Below the pieces are notes generated by a model that was given only the letters and a program-made list of their open reading frames with translations, was not told the DNA's origin and searched no databases. This document shows positions 36,500-47,300 of a stretch of DNA of 64,000 nucleotides, piece after piece. The stretch is from contig OY728121.1 of NCBI GenBank assembly GCA_963277665.1, forward strand, positions 1,656,436,062 to 1,656,500,061, read 5' to 3'. How positions within the stretch are numbered: the first letter of the stretch is position 1; each line of letters starts with the position of its first letter. This DNA comes from Viscum album. Lineage: Eukaryota; Streptophyta; Magnoliopsida; Santalales; Viscaceae. The position numbers and the translations under genes were made by a program.

Positions 36500-39465
36500 A
36501 CTATAAAGACCCTGACTCGAGTAGCCTAGAGCCAATGCCTTACTTTATTACATTGGCAAAGACACAGGGGATTAAATCACCATGTATCGATTTGTTTAGT
36601 TGTATTGAAAAAATTAATACATATATGGTTCTCATATTACATTGATAGTTAACCATATAATATAAATAAGGAAAGTAAATTGTATCCTTGTGAACTCATT
36701 CAAATTTCTCTTCTTCAGAACATGGAGTAATGAAAAAAATTAAGGATGATATCAGATGCTCAGTAAGGGTTAAATATAATAGAATATATCATGAAAAAAT
36801 AAGAATAATGAAAATATACAAACTTAATTAAAAATATATTAAATAATATGTTTAATAAATATTTTTTCCCCTTATCATCAAATATCCTAACTGAATAAAT
36901 GATATAGGTATTTCATAATTTCCAAAATTAATCAAATAACATTCAAAGTAAACACCATATATAACAATAGAATAGGATTTAGGAAATAATAAAGTGAATT
37001 GATTATGTGATTCAAAAATAAATACACCAAACATAATTGGATATAAAATATAATACATTAAAAATTCATTTCACATGGTATCTTAACATGACATAATCAA
37101 TGAATAAGAATGTGGACCCAATGAATGGAAATTGAGTTAAGAAATACCGTACCACTTTGTGAACAGTCAAATCATATTACCCATAAAAGTAAAAATTATC
37201 AAATGTAACATATAAAACCTTGAATATGATGAAATTAATGATATTCTATATCAAAGGGAAATATATATACACCACACACAATAAGTAAGTGGTGAATAAG
37301 GCATATATGTCACAAAAGTCAATGTGATAAGGGAAAACCCTTACCTCGCACTTCCTATTAGTGGTGCATACTTTAACCTCCAATATAATGGTTTATTGAA
37401 TATTATAAATTCATTAAATAAATATATAAATATTTATAATACCTTACATGATCCTTTTATAATATCTTTCTTCCTGTTTATCAAATATATTAAATTATTT
37501 TCATTGTTTCGGCTATGCTCTTTTCATGGTTTCAGGGTCTATTCTTTGAATATAAATATGGATTTAAATTTAAAATTAGAATAAAAATATAGAAGTTAAA
37601 TTAAATCATATTTATGAACTTAAAAAATTTTAAATAGTCCCATTTATCATTTTTGTTTCCTACATGAGGATGATTCATTTGATATAATGTCAAATATAAT
37701 TTTTTTATTTAATTTTGGTGATTTTTCAATCCATCACGAACTAGTTTCATATTATTTAATAGAGTGTCTTTATATAAGTTCCATATCATAAAATAGGTTA
37801 TATAATAACAATTTAAATCTAATTTAAACAGAATAATAGTTTTTTAACCATCCATGATGGCAATAATGGATATAATAAAGTCATTATCTATGGAGACAGA
37901 TAAATGCTATATTTTGGACTGTGGTTTCATTTCATTGAATAAGAGGATATAATAAAAGGGTTGGATATAAGATATTACATTAAAAACATAAAATTAAAGT
38001 ATTTAAATTATTGTGGTGTAATTATGCAATGATGTAAGGATGAGGTGAGGATAAAGTAGAATAAGAAAAGAAAATAAGTGATGTGGTTTGAGAAAATTAC
38101 CACTTGAATATCACCACCTTGAAGGATCCCTTAAAGACTTTGGAATTATATTTTGGGGCTACGAGAAGATATTTAAAATGTTTATAGGGGATAGAATATT
38201 ATTTTTGAGATATTTTTTGAGCTTCAAGGCTGTTTAGGAGAAATTGGGTGGTGACGGTGGTATTTATACTTGAGGAGGGGTGATTTTAAGTGATTAAATA
38301 ATGAATATTTTATAATTAAAGCCAACTTCAATGAGGTGGTATTAAATTAAATTAATTTTGAAGATAATTAATGTTTTAAATTATGTTTAAGGTCTATAAA
38401 TATCTCAAAACCCATTAAAATTTTCATTTTTAGGTATTGTAATCCTTTACCTTTTAACTTTAACCTGTTTCATTATTCTACATATACCGTGGAAAATATT
38501 TTTTTTTACCTTTGTAAAGTTTTATTCCAAAAAATTAAAATGTAATCATAAAACAATTTGTAATATATTATTATAAATATAGAATCCATTTTAACAAATC
38601 CAATTCAGATAATTGGAAATCTGATATTTAAAATTAATCATGTAGATGAGAAAACAAAGAAGGTTTTAAAGTGAAAATGTTTAAATGTTTCAAATGTTTT
38701 TATTACCAAATTAAAAATTAAAATGATTAAAATTAACTAAATTGGATTAATATATTTATAAATATTCTAATTTTACATTAAAAATTTTTAAAATATAATT
38801 TAAATTATAATTTTTTTAGATAAAAAGTTAGATTTCAATTAAAATTATGTATTCTTCATTATTCATAAAAATATAAAACTTCTTATAAAAATACCCAAAA
38901 TTAACCCTAATATAATTTTGATATTAATATTTCAAAAAAAGAAGTTTATTTTGACAAATATAATATATAAAAGTTTCGAAGTTTAGTTTTAAAAATGGGT
39001 TCCCTTAAAAGGCGACAAAATTGCCTTAAAAATTATAGATTTTTATGCTTAAAATTGTATTTATTCTTATATTAAACATATAAAACTTATTATATGGATT
39101 AAAAAATTTAATTTTAATATTTTAAATATAATTTCATTATTATATTTTAGTAATAATGATTAATTTAATTTATTAAGATAAAATTCCATTATGGGCATAT
39201 GAATAGTTTTTTATTAAACTCATCATTTTTGTTCAATTTATTTATATTTTAATTTATAATTAATTGGTGACCAATTAATTAATTTTATAAACTTATGTAA
39301 ACTATATTTTCCAAATTTATTAAATATCATTCATTCCCTCTTCCAGTAGCTAGGTGGTAAATACCTCATTTAAATAACGATATTTTTTCATTTTTAAGCT
39401 CGATGTGTCATATCTTATATGACATTGAACATTGTCTTTCCTTTTAAATATATTAATATATTAAA
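36500..39465 (-). repeat. LARD-2 3' LTR
   Basis: Aligns in order with the 41.9-45.2 kb copy: an ACTATAAAGAC edge, TTTATTACATTGGCA, a TGCTCAGTAAGGGTTAAATA block near 36759 and 42144, AAACCCTTACC near 37336, the TATA region, and the A+T-rich start. It is about 350 bp shorter through deletions. Open frames inside (36852-37058 minus, 37324-37584 plus) have no sister in the other LTR and look accidental. Confidence 0.75.
38261..38270 (-). promoter_or_regulatory. TATA box of LARD-2 3' LTR
   Basis: The minus strand reads AGTATAAATA with CACC-rich sequence just downstream. The sister LTR has AGTATAAATT at the matching place (44001-44010). Confidence 0.5.
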
Positions 39466-39480
39466 TTCTCACCTCCTTTA
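39466..39480 (-). other. LARD-2 polypurine tract
   Basis: The minus strand reads TAAAGGAGGTGAGAA directly before the 3' LTR. Confidence 0.65.
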
Positions 39481-41874
39481 AAAAATTTCTTACTCAAAAT
39501 TAAAACTCATTATTGGTAATCAGGTAGTTGACCTTTTAAAATTCCCTTGTGGAAATCCCACATCATAAAAAATGTTTATAAAACTTCCTCTTTAGAAGAT
39601 GGGAAAGGAACCGAGAAGGTCACCCCAAAACTATGTTTCTATATAAGATAAAATTTTTGAGGAAATGAAAACATGGAAAAGGAAAACAAATATTACAATA
39701 ATTCTCTGATGGAGAGTGATAGAGAACATGGTCATTTGAAATTTTACCATTACAAAACTGTATATCTTTGATGGGTTAAAAGGCCATTGATTTATCGATA
39801 ATAAAATTAATAAAATAATTATTTTATTCCAAAATAATTTCCCTATATTAGAGGAATCCCTTTTATTCCTCGAGTAAAAACGTAAGAGAATATACATACT
39901 TGGTAGGTAGAGCTTCATCCTTCATACAATTTCCACCACAAACTCGTCTTTTTCAGTAGAATACATTTCAACATTTATTCCTCAAATAATATTATATTTA
40001 CCTTAATCAATACGGTTCCAATTTTTTTGATAATCTTCTTAAATAAAAAAAATAAAATATCACCAAATCAACTTCCAGTCCCGTGGTTATATATATGTTA
40101 TTTTTTAAATAATCAAAAATTATATTGTACTAACTAGGACATTACATATGCTAGTCGTATGTGATGCGCGCTTATTACCATTAATTTTGGGGTTCATATC
40201 ACGTGTCCATGCCAGAAATGATGGGTTATCACTTGGACTATGGGTTATATTTTACTAAAACTATATTAATATAATCTTAAAAAAATCCCAAAAATAACCC
40301 CTATATAGTACGTATTAAATAAATTTTTTAACCTCAAATATTATGTCATACATTTAATTTTTCATTCGTAAAAATATAATGCCTCATAATTTCCTTAAAG
40401 AAAGATCATATAAACCGTAAAGGTTAGTCTTACTTTTAAACTTATTTCCAAAAAAGGTAAAGTCATTATTCCTGAAATAACCCCTTTTCACATGTTAAAC
40501 ACATGGGTAACATGTACTTAAAACATTTATCAAGACCAAATAAATGTCTCCAAAAAATTATCACCATTTTACTGAACTATATTTCAGTGGTATTGATTCC
40601 ATCTAACATATGTTTTCAAATTTTGAAAATAAAATATAAAATAGAATATCATTTATGAGTTCCATGATTCTTATGATATTTAGGATGTATCAGAATATCA
40701 GTGATAACAACATCCTTCACTCAACATCCCACTTAAACCTTCAACTATTCTTTTCTTATATATATATAAATAAATATATATATATATATATTATTTTGAT
40801 TCATCTATATCGACCAAAAATTGTTTAATACTTATAATATAATAATTTATTCTTTAAATATAGACATCTATGTGTTCATTTATTAAATTGAAATATTCTT
40901 TATCGTCCAGCATGAATTCCATATCTCTAATTAAGAAATAGTGAATTCCTTGATGGTATTTCCCATATTGAATGTGATGGATAAATTGATATTTTAAAAT
41001 CAGATAAAATAGAATCTAGGATACTTGGAAATTTTTGAGAAATGTAAATGTATTGGATAGATAAAATAGTTTCATGCAGGTGATTTTGATGTTCAAAAAA
41101 ATATCAAATTAATTTGAACAAGATTTTTATATGATAGTGATGATTAAGTCATATAGTTGGGATAACTAGGTAATGTGAGACCCTTTCCCTTCAATATTTA
41201 TGAATGATCATTAATCTAAAGAAATTAACATCAATAAAACATGAAATGAATTATTACATGATTGAATGAAAAAATTTTTTCACCCATAGAAACTCTATAA
41301 TATGTTAACCTTCAAATCATTTATAACAAAATATATTACCCTTCTAAATCCAATCTCCAAAATTTCTATTAATCATCTTAATATCCATCACTTAAACAAA
41401 AAAAAGGGTGTTTAAGAAATTAGACTTATGAACATCATTAAACTCATAAACCCATGATGTTGTCTATAACTCTTAGGTTAATAAACACAATTCCTTAGAT
41501 ATTTCATGATTCTTGAATCCATAATACCATAGGAGAAAAAATTATTCAACAAATTTTCTATCACATTCTATTTTAAACTACTTCCTTCTTGTTCCTAATG
41601 TTTTCTAAAACCAAAATTCATTATGTAATCATTAAACTAAAATAACCAGAGTGAAAAATCAAATAATCATGAAATGTTATTAAAATTATGTCTAAACAAT
41701 GACACATTCTTCTCAGACTATGAGTACTTAGGTTTAGCCAAGGTTGTCCATGGTTATTATAAAAATTTATAGAATGTAATTCTATATGTCGACTTATCCT
41801 AAAACTTATTCATTAGATTATATTCCCTAATCTATTTTTTCTTAAATTTGGTTCTCAAGGTTTTCACTATACTT
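39481..41874. other. LARD-2 interior, non-coding
   Basis: No coding motif on either strand. The part nearest the 3' LTR aligns with the matching LARD-1 interior. A (TA)n-rich stretch lies near 40757-40791. The 95-codon minus frame at 39631-39918 is hydrophobic and unrecognised. Confidence 0.55.
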
Positions 41875-41886
41875 TCTCTATTACCA
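41875..41886 (-). other. LARD-2 primer binding site
   Basis: The minus strand reads TGGTAATAGAGA immediately after the 5' LTR. Nine of twelve bases match TGGTATCAGAGC, the initiator Met tRNA complement. Confidence 0.7.
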
Positions 41887-44800
41887 ACTATAAAGACAGA
41901 GACTCTAGTATCACAGAGTGGGGGCCATACTTTATTACATTGGCATGGATACAATGGATTACATCACCAAGTATAGATGAGTTTAGTTGTATTTAAGAAC
42001 TAGATACATACATGGTTCCCTTATTAAGTTGGTAATTAAAAATAGATAATAACATATGGAAGTAAACTGAATCCTTGTAAACTCAATCAAAGTTCTAATC
42101 TTTAAAAAATGGGAATGAAAAAAAAATTAGGGTGAGCTCAAATGCTCAGTAAGGGTTAAATACTATGAAAGGTATCATGAATAAATAATAACAATCCACA
42201 TGGAATGGTAAATAACTTAGCACATATTCTATTAATAAATTAATTATGCATAATATGGTACGAATAAAATATGATCAAATAATTCCATATATATAATCAC
42301 ATGATATTGTAACATGACCATCGATATTCTAAAAAATCTATTAATCAAATGAAATAAAAATAATGATGGAATGCATAATTTAGGATATATAAACTCTCAA
42401 GATATTCCCTCTAGATAATTATTTCCATGATCAATTCTCTTTAAAATTTAATTCTGTGGGTATAAACTCATCTAAATTTTCCAACTGATTTGTCTCATGA
42501 GACTACCGATGCTTCGAGGGGCTATATATAATAGGGCCCCACCCATGAAATTCAGTGAAAATCATTACTCATATATCAAATAATTTATTTAATTTGTTAA
42601 AAATTTACCTTATCATAAAATATTTACATTGATTAAAATATACAAATTTATCAAAATTTAAAATTAATCAAATAACTTTCCTAGTAAACACTTTTTGTAA
42701 AAATGTAATATAGATGAAGAAATAATAAAATGAATTAATTATGTTTATTAACTATAAATAAACATAAATGAAGTGTAAATAAAACATAATAAAATAAAAA
42801 TTAATTTCAAACATAATCTTAATATGATATAATCAATGAAGTAGAATTTTAAACCAATGAATAGAAATTTAGTAAATAAATCTCTTACCACTTTGTAATC
42901 AGTGAAATTGTATGCCGCATAAAAGTAATAGTTAAAAAATGTAAAAGTGAATAATATTAAAATTATTATATTCATGATATTATATATTAATTTTTGGTAT
43001 ATATACACCACAAATAAGAAATAAATGTTGAATAAGTCATATATCTCACATAAGTAAAAGTTAGAAGAGAAAACCCTTACCACATGAACAACTTTAGTGG
43101 TGTGTACATTAACCTCATGTATAATGGTTTAAAAAATTTTATAAAGTATTTAAATAACTATATTCATATTTATAATAACTTATATTACTATGTTGTAACA
43201 TATTTCCACCATTTCTTTAATAATATTCCATTATTTTCATGATTTTTGGTATGTTAGTTTCATGGTTTCTTGGTCATTTCATTTACGTATAATTTTTTAT
43301 CTTATTTTCAAATGAAAAAAAAACATTAGATGTGAAATTAAATGGAACTTATGATCTTTAAGAATATTAAATTTTCCCATTTATCATTTTTTATTTCTTA
43401 AATAAGGATGATCCACTTGATAAAATGTTAGTGATAAATGTTTAGTGTAATTTTGTGGTTTTTCCGACCATCACAAACTAGTTTCATTTTATTTAATGTT
43501 ATTTTTTTATATTAGTTTCAGAAAATTAAATAGGTTATATCATTACAATTAAAATCTTATTTAACTTGAAAAATAATTTTATGACCAGCCATGATGGCAG
43601 TAATATGAAACAAAAAATCATTATTCACAAAGATGGTTTACCTCAATAATTTAGAAAATTGTTACATTTCTTTAAATAAGAGGATGTAAAAAAGGGGATG
43701 AATATAAGATATTACATTATAAAAATAAAATTCTATCATGTTCATTATGGTTTAGTTATTATTCCATGATGTATAAGGGATTTTAGGATAATTTATAATG
43801 AGGAAATAAAATAAAAGAGATGGTTTTATAAAATTAACTCTTGAATATAACCACTTTAAATGAACCCATTAGGTCTTTGGAATTGGTATTTATGTGATAT
43901 AAGAAACACTTGGTCATGGGGAGAGTGGATAAGAGAGGGTTTTTAAAAATATTTTAGGAACTTAATGGATTTTTAGGAGAAATGGGATGGTGATGGGAGA
44001 AATTTATACTTAAGGAGGGGTTTTTAAGTGATTAAATAATGATTATTTTATAATTAAACCCAACCAAATTGATATGTAAATAATTTTACATGAATTTGGA
44101 TGATAATTAATGTTTTAAAGTCTGTTTATGTTCTATAAATACATAAAAAACCCCTCAAAGTTTTTAGTTTTAAGGTATTTTAAGCTATTACTTTTTAATT
44201 GTAACCTCTTTTATTATTTTACCAATGTCACTAAATAATTTTTTTACCATGGTAAATTTTATGAGTAAAAATGGAAAATATCTTATAACCTAATTTGGAA
44301 AATTTGATTCCATATATGGAATCCAATTTACCAAATTCATATCATAGAATAGTTAAAATGATATTTAAAATTAATCCCACATACAAGACAACAAAGATGG
44401 TTTTAATGGGAAAATGTTCAAAAGTTTGAAATGTTTTTATATTTAATATCAACATGAAAATTTTTATAATGAAATAATTGGAATAATATTTTTATAATCG
44501 ATCTAATTTTAATTTAAACCCAGTTTAAAATATAAGTTTACATTATAAATTATTTTGATGAAAAGTCTTTTTTCAATTAAAAGGAAACATTTTTCACTAC
44601 TAATCCAAAATTGAACTTCTAAGAAAAATACCAAAAATTCACCCTAATATGATTTTAATATTATTATTTTAAAAATGAATTTTATTTTTTAAAATAAAAT
44701 TTATAAAAGGGTGGAAATTTTGTTTTAAAATAGGTGTTTCATTAAAAGGTTACAAAATTTCATTTTAAATAAATAGAGTTTTTATCCTTAAAATTAGATG

Positions 44801-45204
44801 TATAATTATCTTAATCCTATAAAAAATTTTGGATGAATGAAAAAAAATTATTTTTAATATAACATATAATTATATAACTAAATATAACTAATAGTTATTA
44901 ATTTAATTTATTAAATTAAATTCAATTATGTAAATACAAATAGTTTTTCATAAAACACATCCTTTATATTCTATTGGTTTTTATTTTCATTTCCAATTAA
45001 TTAGTAGCCAACGAATTAATTTTAGAAACATGTATAAAATATATTATCATAATTTAGTTAATCTTATTTATTACCTCCATTCCAACGACTGGTTGATACC
45101 TCTCACATTTAAATAATAATATTCAATCATTTTTTTAAGCTTGATGTGGTGTATGTTGTATGTAATTGAACATAGTATATTCTTATAATAATATTAGGAT
45201 GTTA
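41887..45204 (-). repeat. LARD-2 5' LTR
   Basis: Begins TAACATCC on the minus strand (a TG start mutated to TA) and ends at the primer site. It is the longer of the two copies. The 111-codon minus frame at 42748-43083 is a Phe/Ile/Tyr-rich low-complexity reading with no counterpart in the other LTR. Confidence 0.75.
44001..44010 (-). promoter_or_regulatory. TATA box of LARD-2 5' LTR
   Basis: The minus strand reads AGTATAAATT, preceded by CCCCTCCTTA, with a CACCATCCCATTTCTCC start region downstream. Kept in both LTRs, so probably the real promoter. Confidence 0.52.
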
Positions 45205-45388
45205 TGTAAATAATATGTGATGAGCCAACATTTTGGTTCTAGTGTTCAATCATCGATTAATATTTTATTAAATTATATTTTTCATGATGTTTATCATTGA
45301 TGTACATCTTAGATTAACCGTAAATTATGTCAAAAAAGTCAAGTTAGTTATACCCCATACTCCTCTTTCGCTATACCTGGAACCTTGA
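45205..45388 (+). repeat. Copia LTR2, terminal part
   Basis: Continues LTR2 after LARD-2 and aligns with 32845-33025 of LTR1 (shared TATACCC...TC and AACCTT end). It ends AACCTTGA where LTR1 has AACCTTCA. Confidence 0.75.
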
Positions 45389-45589
45389 AATATCTCAAAA
45401 AGAAATCAAATGAAAAGTGTTGGTGGATATCCTCAAGGTTCAATATATCCATGATAATTCCTTATTGGACCCATATCACCCCAAAAAATAAGTTTTATAT
45501 ATCCATGAATCCTCCTATTCATGGAAGTTGTAATTTGTTGGTTACTCTAGGATCCTAAGAAGTAGAAGGATTTACAACCCAAAAAAAAC
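45389..45589. other. Tat element resumes after the copia, unreadable linker
   Basis: No motif recognised. By position it is the stretch between the first and second RNase H domains of the Tat element. Confidence 0.4.
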
Positions 45590-45800
45590 GGAGTTAGTTT
45601 GTGGATTTTACAGATATCTCTAACAAAAGTAGAATTTTCTTACTCTACCCTTCAATCATAAGGATTCACTCATAAAGAGTTATAATTTTAAGCCTATATT
45701 AATGGATCTTAATTAGAGCTACAAATAAAAGTGGCTAGATTAAATATATGTGGATATTTATACATTGTAATCATGAAAATCAAGGGTTAATATTCCCTCA
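45590..45800 (+). pseudogene. Second (additional) RNase H domain of the Tat element
   Basis: One frame reads FVDFTD from 45598, then YPSIIRIHS, and later ILIRATNKSG, stop, IKYMWIF. This follows the additional RNase H found between RNase H and integrase in Tat-group elements (FDG......G.G....P......Y.....NN.AEY.A...GL..A...GI..L...GDS). The first Asp is present at 45604. The NN.AEY block is lost. Together with the RT-RNase H at 13.6-14.58 kb it indicates one Tat element split by about 30.8 kb of insertions. Confidence 0.6.
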
Positions 45801-46939
45801 AAAAGGAATATTTGATTCCAATTATTGATTATGTATGATGGTTGATTTCGGAATTACCATTATAACCAATGTTTCCTTACATCCCACGTTATAGAAATTC
45901 CCTAGAAAATGGACTCTAAAATGCGACAATAATATTGGTCAATCTGAACAAGGATGAAACAATCATTCATATCTCACATCGTTTGGTGTATTCTCTAATT
46001 CATTAGTAGCAGTAGAGAATAAATCAATGATTTTAACACCATATTGAATAAAAATGATCTTTTATTTTCACATATTGACACCATTGTTAGATAAATGTAT
46101 TCTATAAAATACTACCTATAAAACATGATTCTTCCCTATTTAAATCATAGATGGAACATATTCTTCATTGAGTATAAAACTTCATCTTCTATGATAAATT
46201 AAATTCTTAAAATTTCCTCTAAAAACAAGGCTTCAATGAGGTCCTCCCTAGGTTTAATGATGGAGGAGAGACCCCCATTATTATGTGGGACTTACATGCT
46301 AGTTGATATGGAACCCATAATTTTAGAGCAGAAAACATCCATCAAATCAGAAATACATGGACACATATGAATATCAATAATGTAGGGTTATGTGGAATTC
46401 ATGATGAAATTCCATGCTTATTAAAAATATTCCAACTTCATTCATAAAACCCTTTAATTGTAGTATAATTCCAAATATTCTTCACCATTTTCCTTATGGG
46501 TAATAGATTTCATGAGTCCACACCCTCCATCCACATCTAGGAAAGCCAAGTTCATCCCATCTACCGATGATTTCTTCTTCAAATGGGATGAATCGGTGCC
46601 CCTAAATGATGTTGGATGGAAATTTATCACTAATTTTGTGAAGTATGATTTCTTTACCACATTTGACATCCCCCCACAATATTGATAGAAAATGGAACCA
46701 ATTTATATTCTTATAAGATGAATATACTATATCAAAAATATGATATCCATTACAATCATTCAACCCACTATGATGTGTAAAACACAATCATGTAGACTCC
46801 TTAAACAAAAATCGATCTAATGTTCTTAAAAAGATAATAGACAAAGAAAAAATTTCTTTTATAGACATAATACAACATTCATTCAAGATTATCAAACTGT
46901 CACCAGAACTGTAACATTGGAGACCCCATAATCACCTAT
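45801..46939. other. Tat integrase region, decayed
   Basis: Occupies the place of the integrase zinc-binding and catalytic domains, but I could not recover either by eye in any frame. The overlapping minus frames at 46454-46787 are antisense to it and carry no known motif. Confidence 0.35.
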
Positions 46940-47300
46940 ATAAGGTATAGTGATAGTCCAACCCATCAAGGTTCAATTACCCTCACATCAAATCAACGTC
47001 TAAAATAAATGGAAAAAAGATGATAAGTGTTTAATTTTAGTGGATTATTTAGAGTTCCTGAATGTGAAAAATTTATTAACATCGTAGAACATGGAGCATG
47101 ATCATAACTATTTCATGTATTCATTCAATAAGAATGTTCACAAATTATTGTTTATTCAAGTACAGTTTGTATTCGATTTGAGAACCCTCACAATACCTAG
47201 GAAGAAACCTATGAAGTTGGATCCAAAATGGGAGGGTACATTTTCCACACATAAGGTTTACTCAAACATGGATTACCATTTTATAACAATTGAGGAATGG
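46940..47300 (+). pseudogene. Tat-type Ty3 integrase C-terminal remnant
   Basis: Near 46940 one frame gives YGIVIVQPIKVQLPSHQINV, like the YG.EA..P.E..LPS.RI block. Nearby follow DYLEFLNVKN, FNKNVHKLLFIQVQFVFDLR (cf. YN..V....F..GDLVLR) and KLDPKWEGTF..HKVYSN from about 47217. This is the GPY/F-type DNA-binding end with KL.P.WEGP. Integrase would join element DNA to the host genome. The frame runs into the chromovirus LTR at 47301, which inserted in or just before the end of the gene. Confidence 0.75.

Larger units (their letters stand above)
36500..45204 (-). mobile_element. LARD-2: non-coding LTR retrotransposon inside copia LTR2
   Basis: Two alignable LTRs, 36500-39465 and 41887-45204, flank 2.4 kb of interior without coding motifs. 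On the minus strand the 41887-45204 copy is the 5' LTR, followed by a primer site close to that of initiator Met tRNA. The other LTR is preceded by a purine tract. Copia LTR1 keeps the empty site (TTAATTATAAATAATAC near 32841). In LTR2 the same sequence is split, with TATAA on the left and TGTAA on the right as a target duplication with one transition. This proves a clean insertion. LTR plan, splice-donor-like block and interior start resemble LARD-1, but the four-copy repeat array is absent. Confidence 0.82.
28841..45388 (+). mobile_element. Ty1/copia retrotransposon remnant carrying nested insertions
   Basis: Plus-strand element made of LTR1 (28841-29231 plus 31558-33025), a short interior, and LTR2 (34679-36499 plus 45205-45388). 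LTR1 is split by a LINE and LTR2 by LARD-2. LTR1 lacks roughly its first 150-200 bases, lost at the LARD-1 junction. Between primer site and RT only about 390 bases remain, so most of gag, protease and integrase have been deleted. RT and RNase H remnants are plainly copia-type. The long LTRs (about 2.0 kb in LTR2 once joined) and RT wording suggest an Angela/Tork-like lineage, with low confidence. Tat second-RNase H sequence resumes after its right end, so the copia appears to have inserted into the Tat element. Confidence 0.75.

Noticed and set aside
42748..43083. 111-codon minus frame with hydrophobic, membrane-like translation
   Set aside because: It lies in a LARD-2 LTR. The aligned sister LTR does not keep it open, and its composition is what A+T-rich DNA gives by chance.
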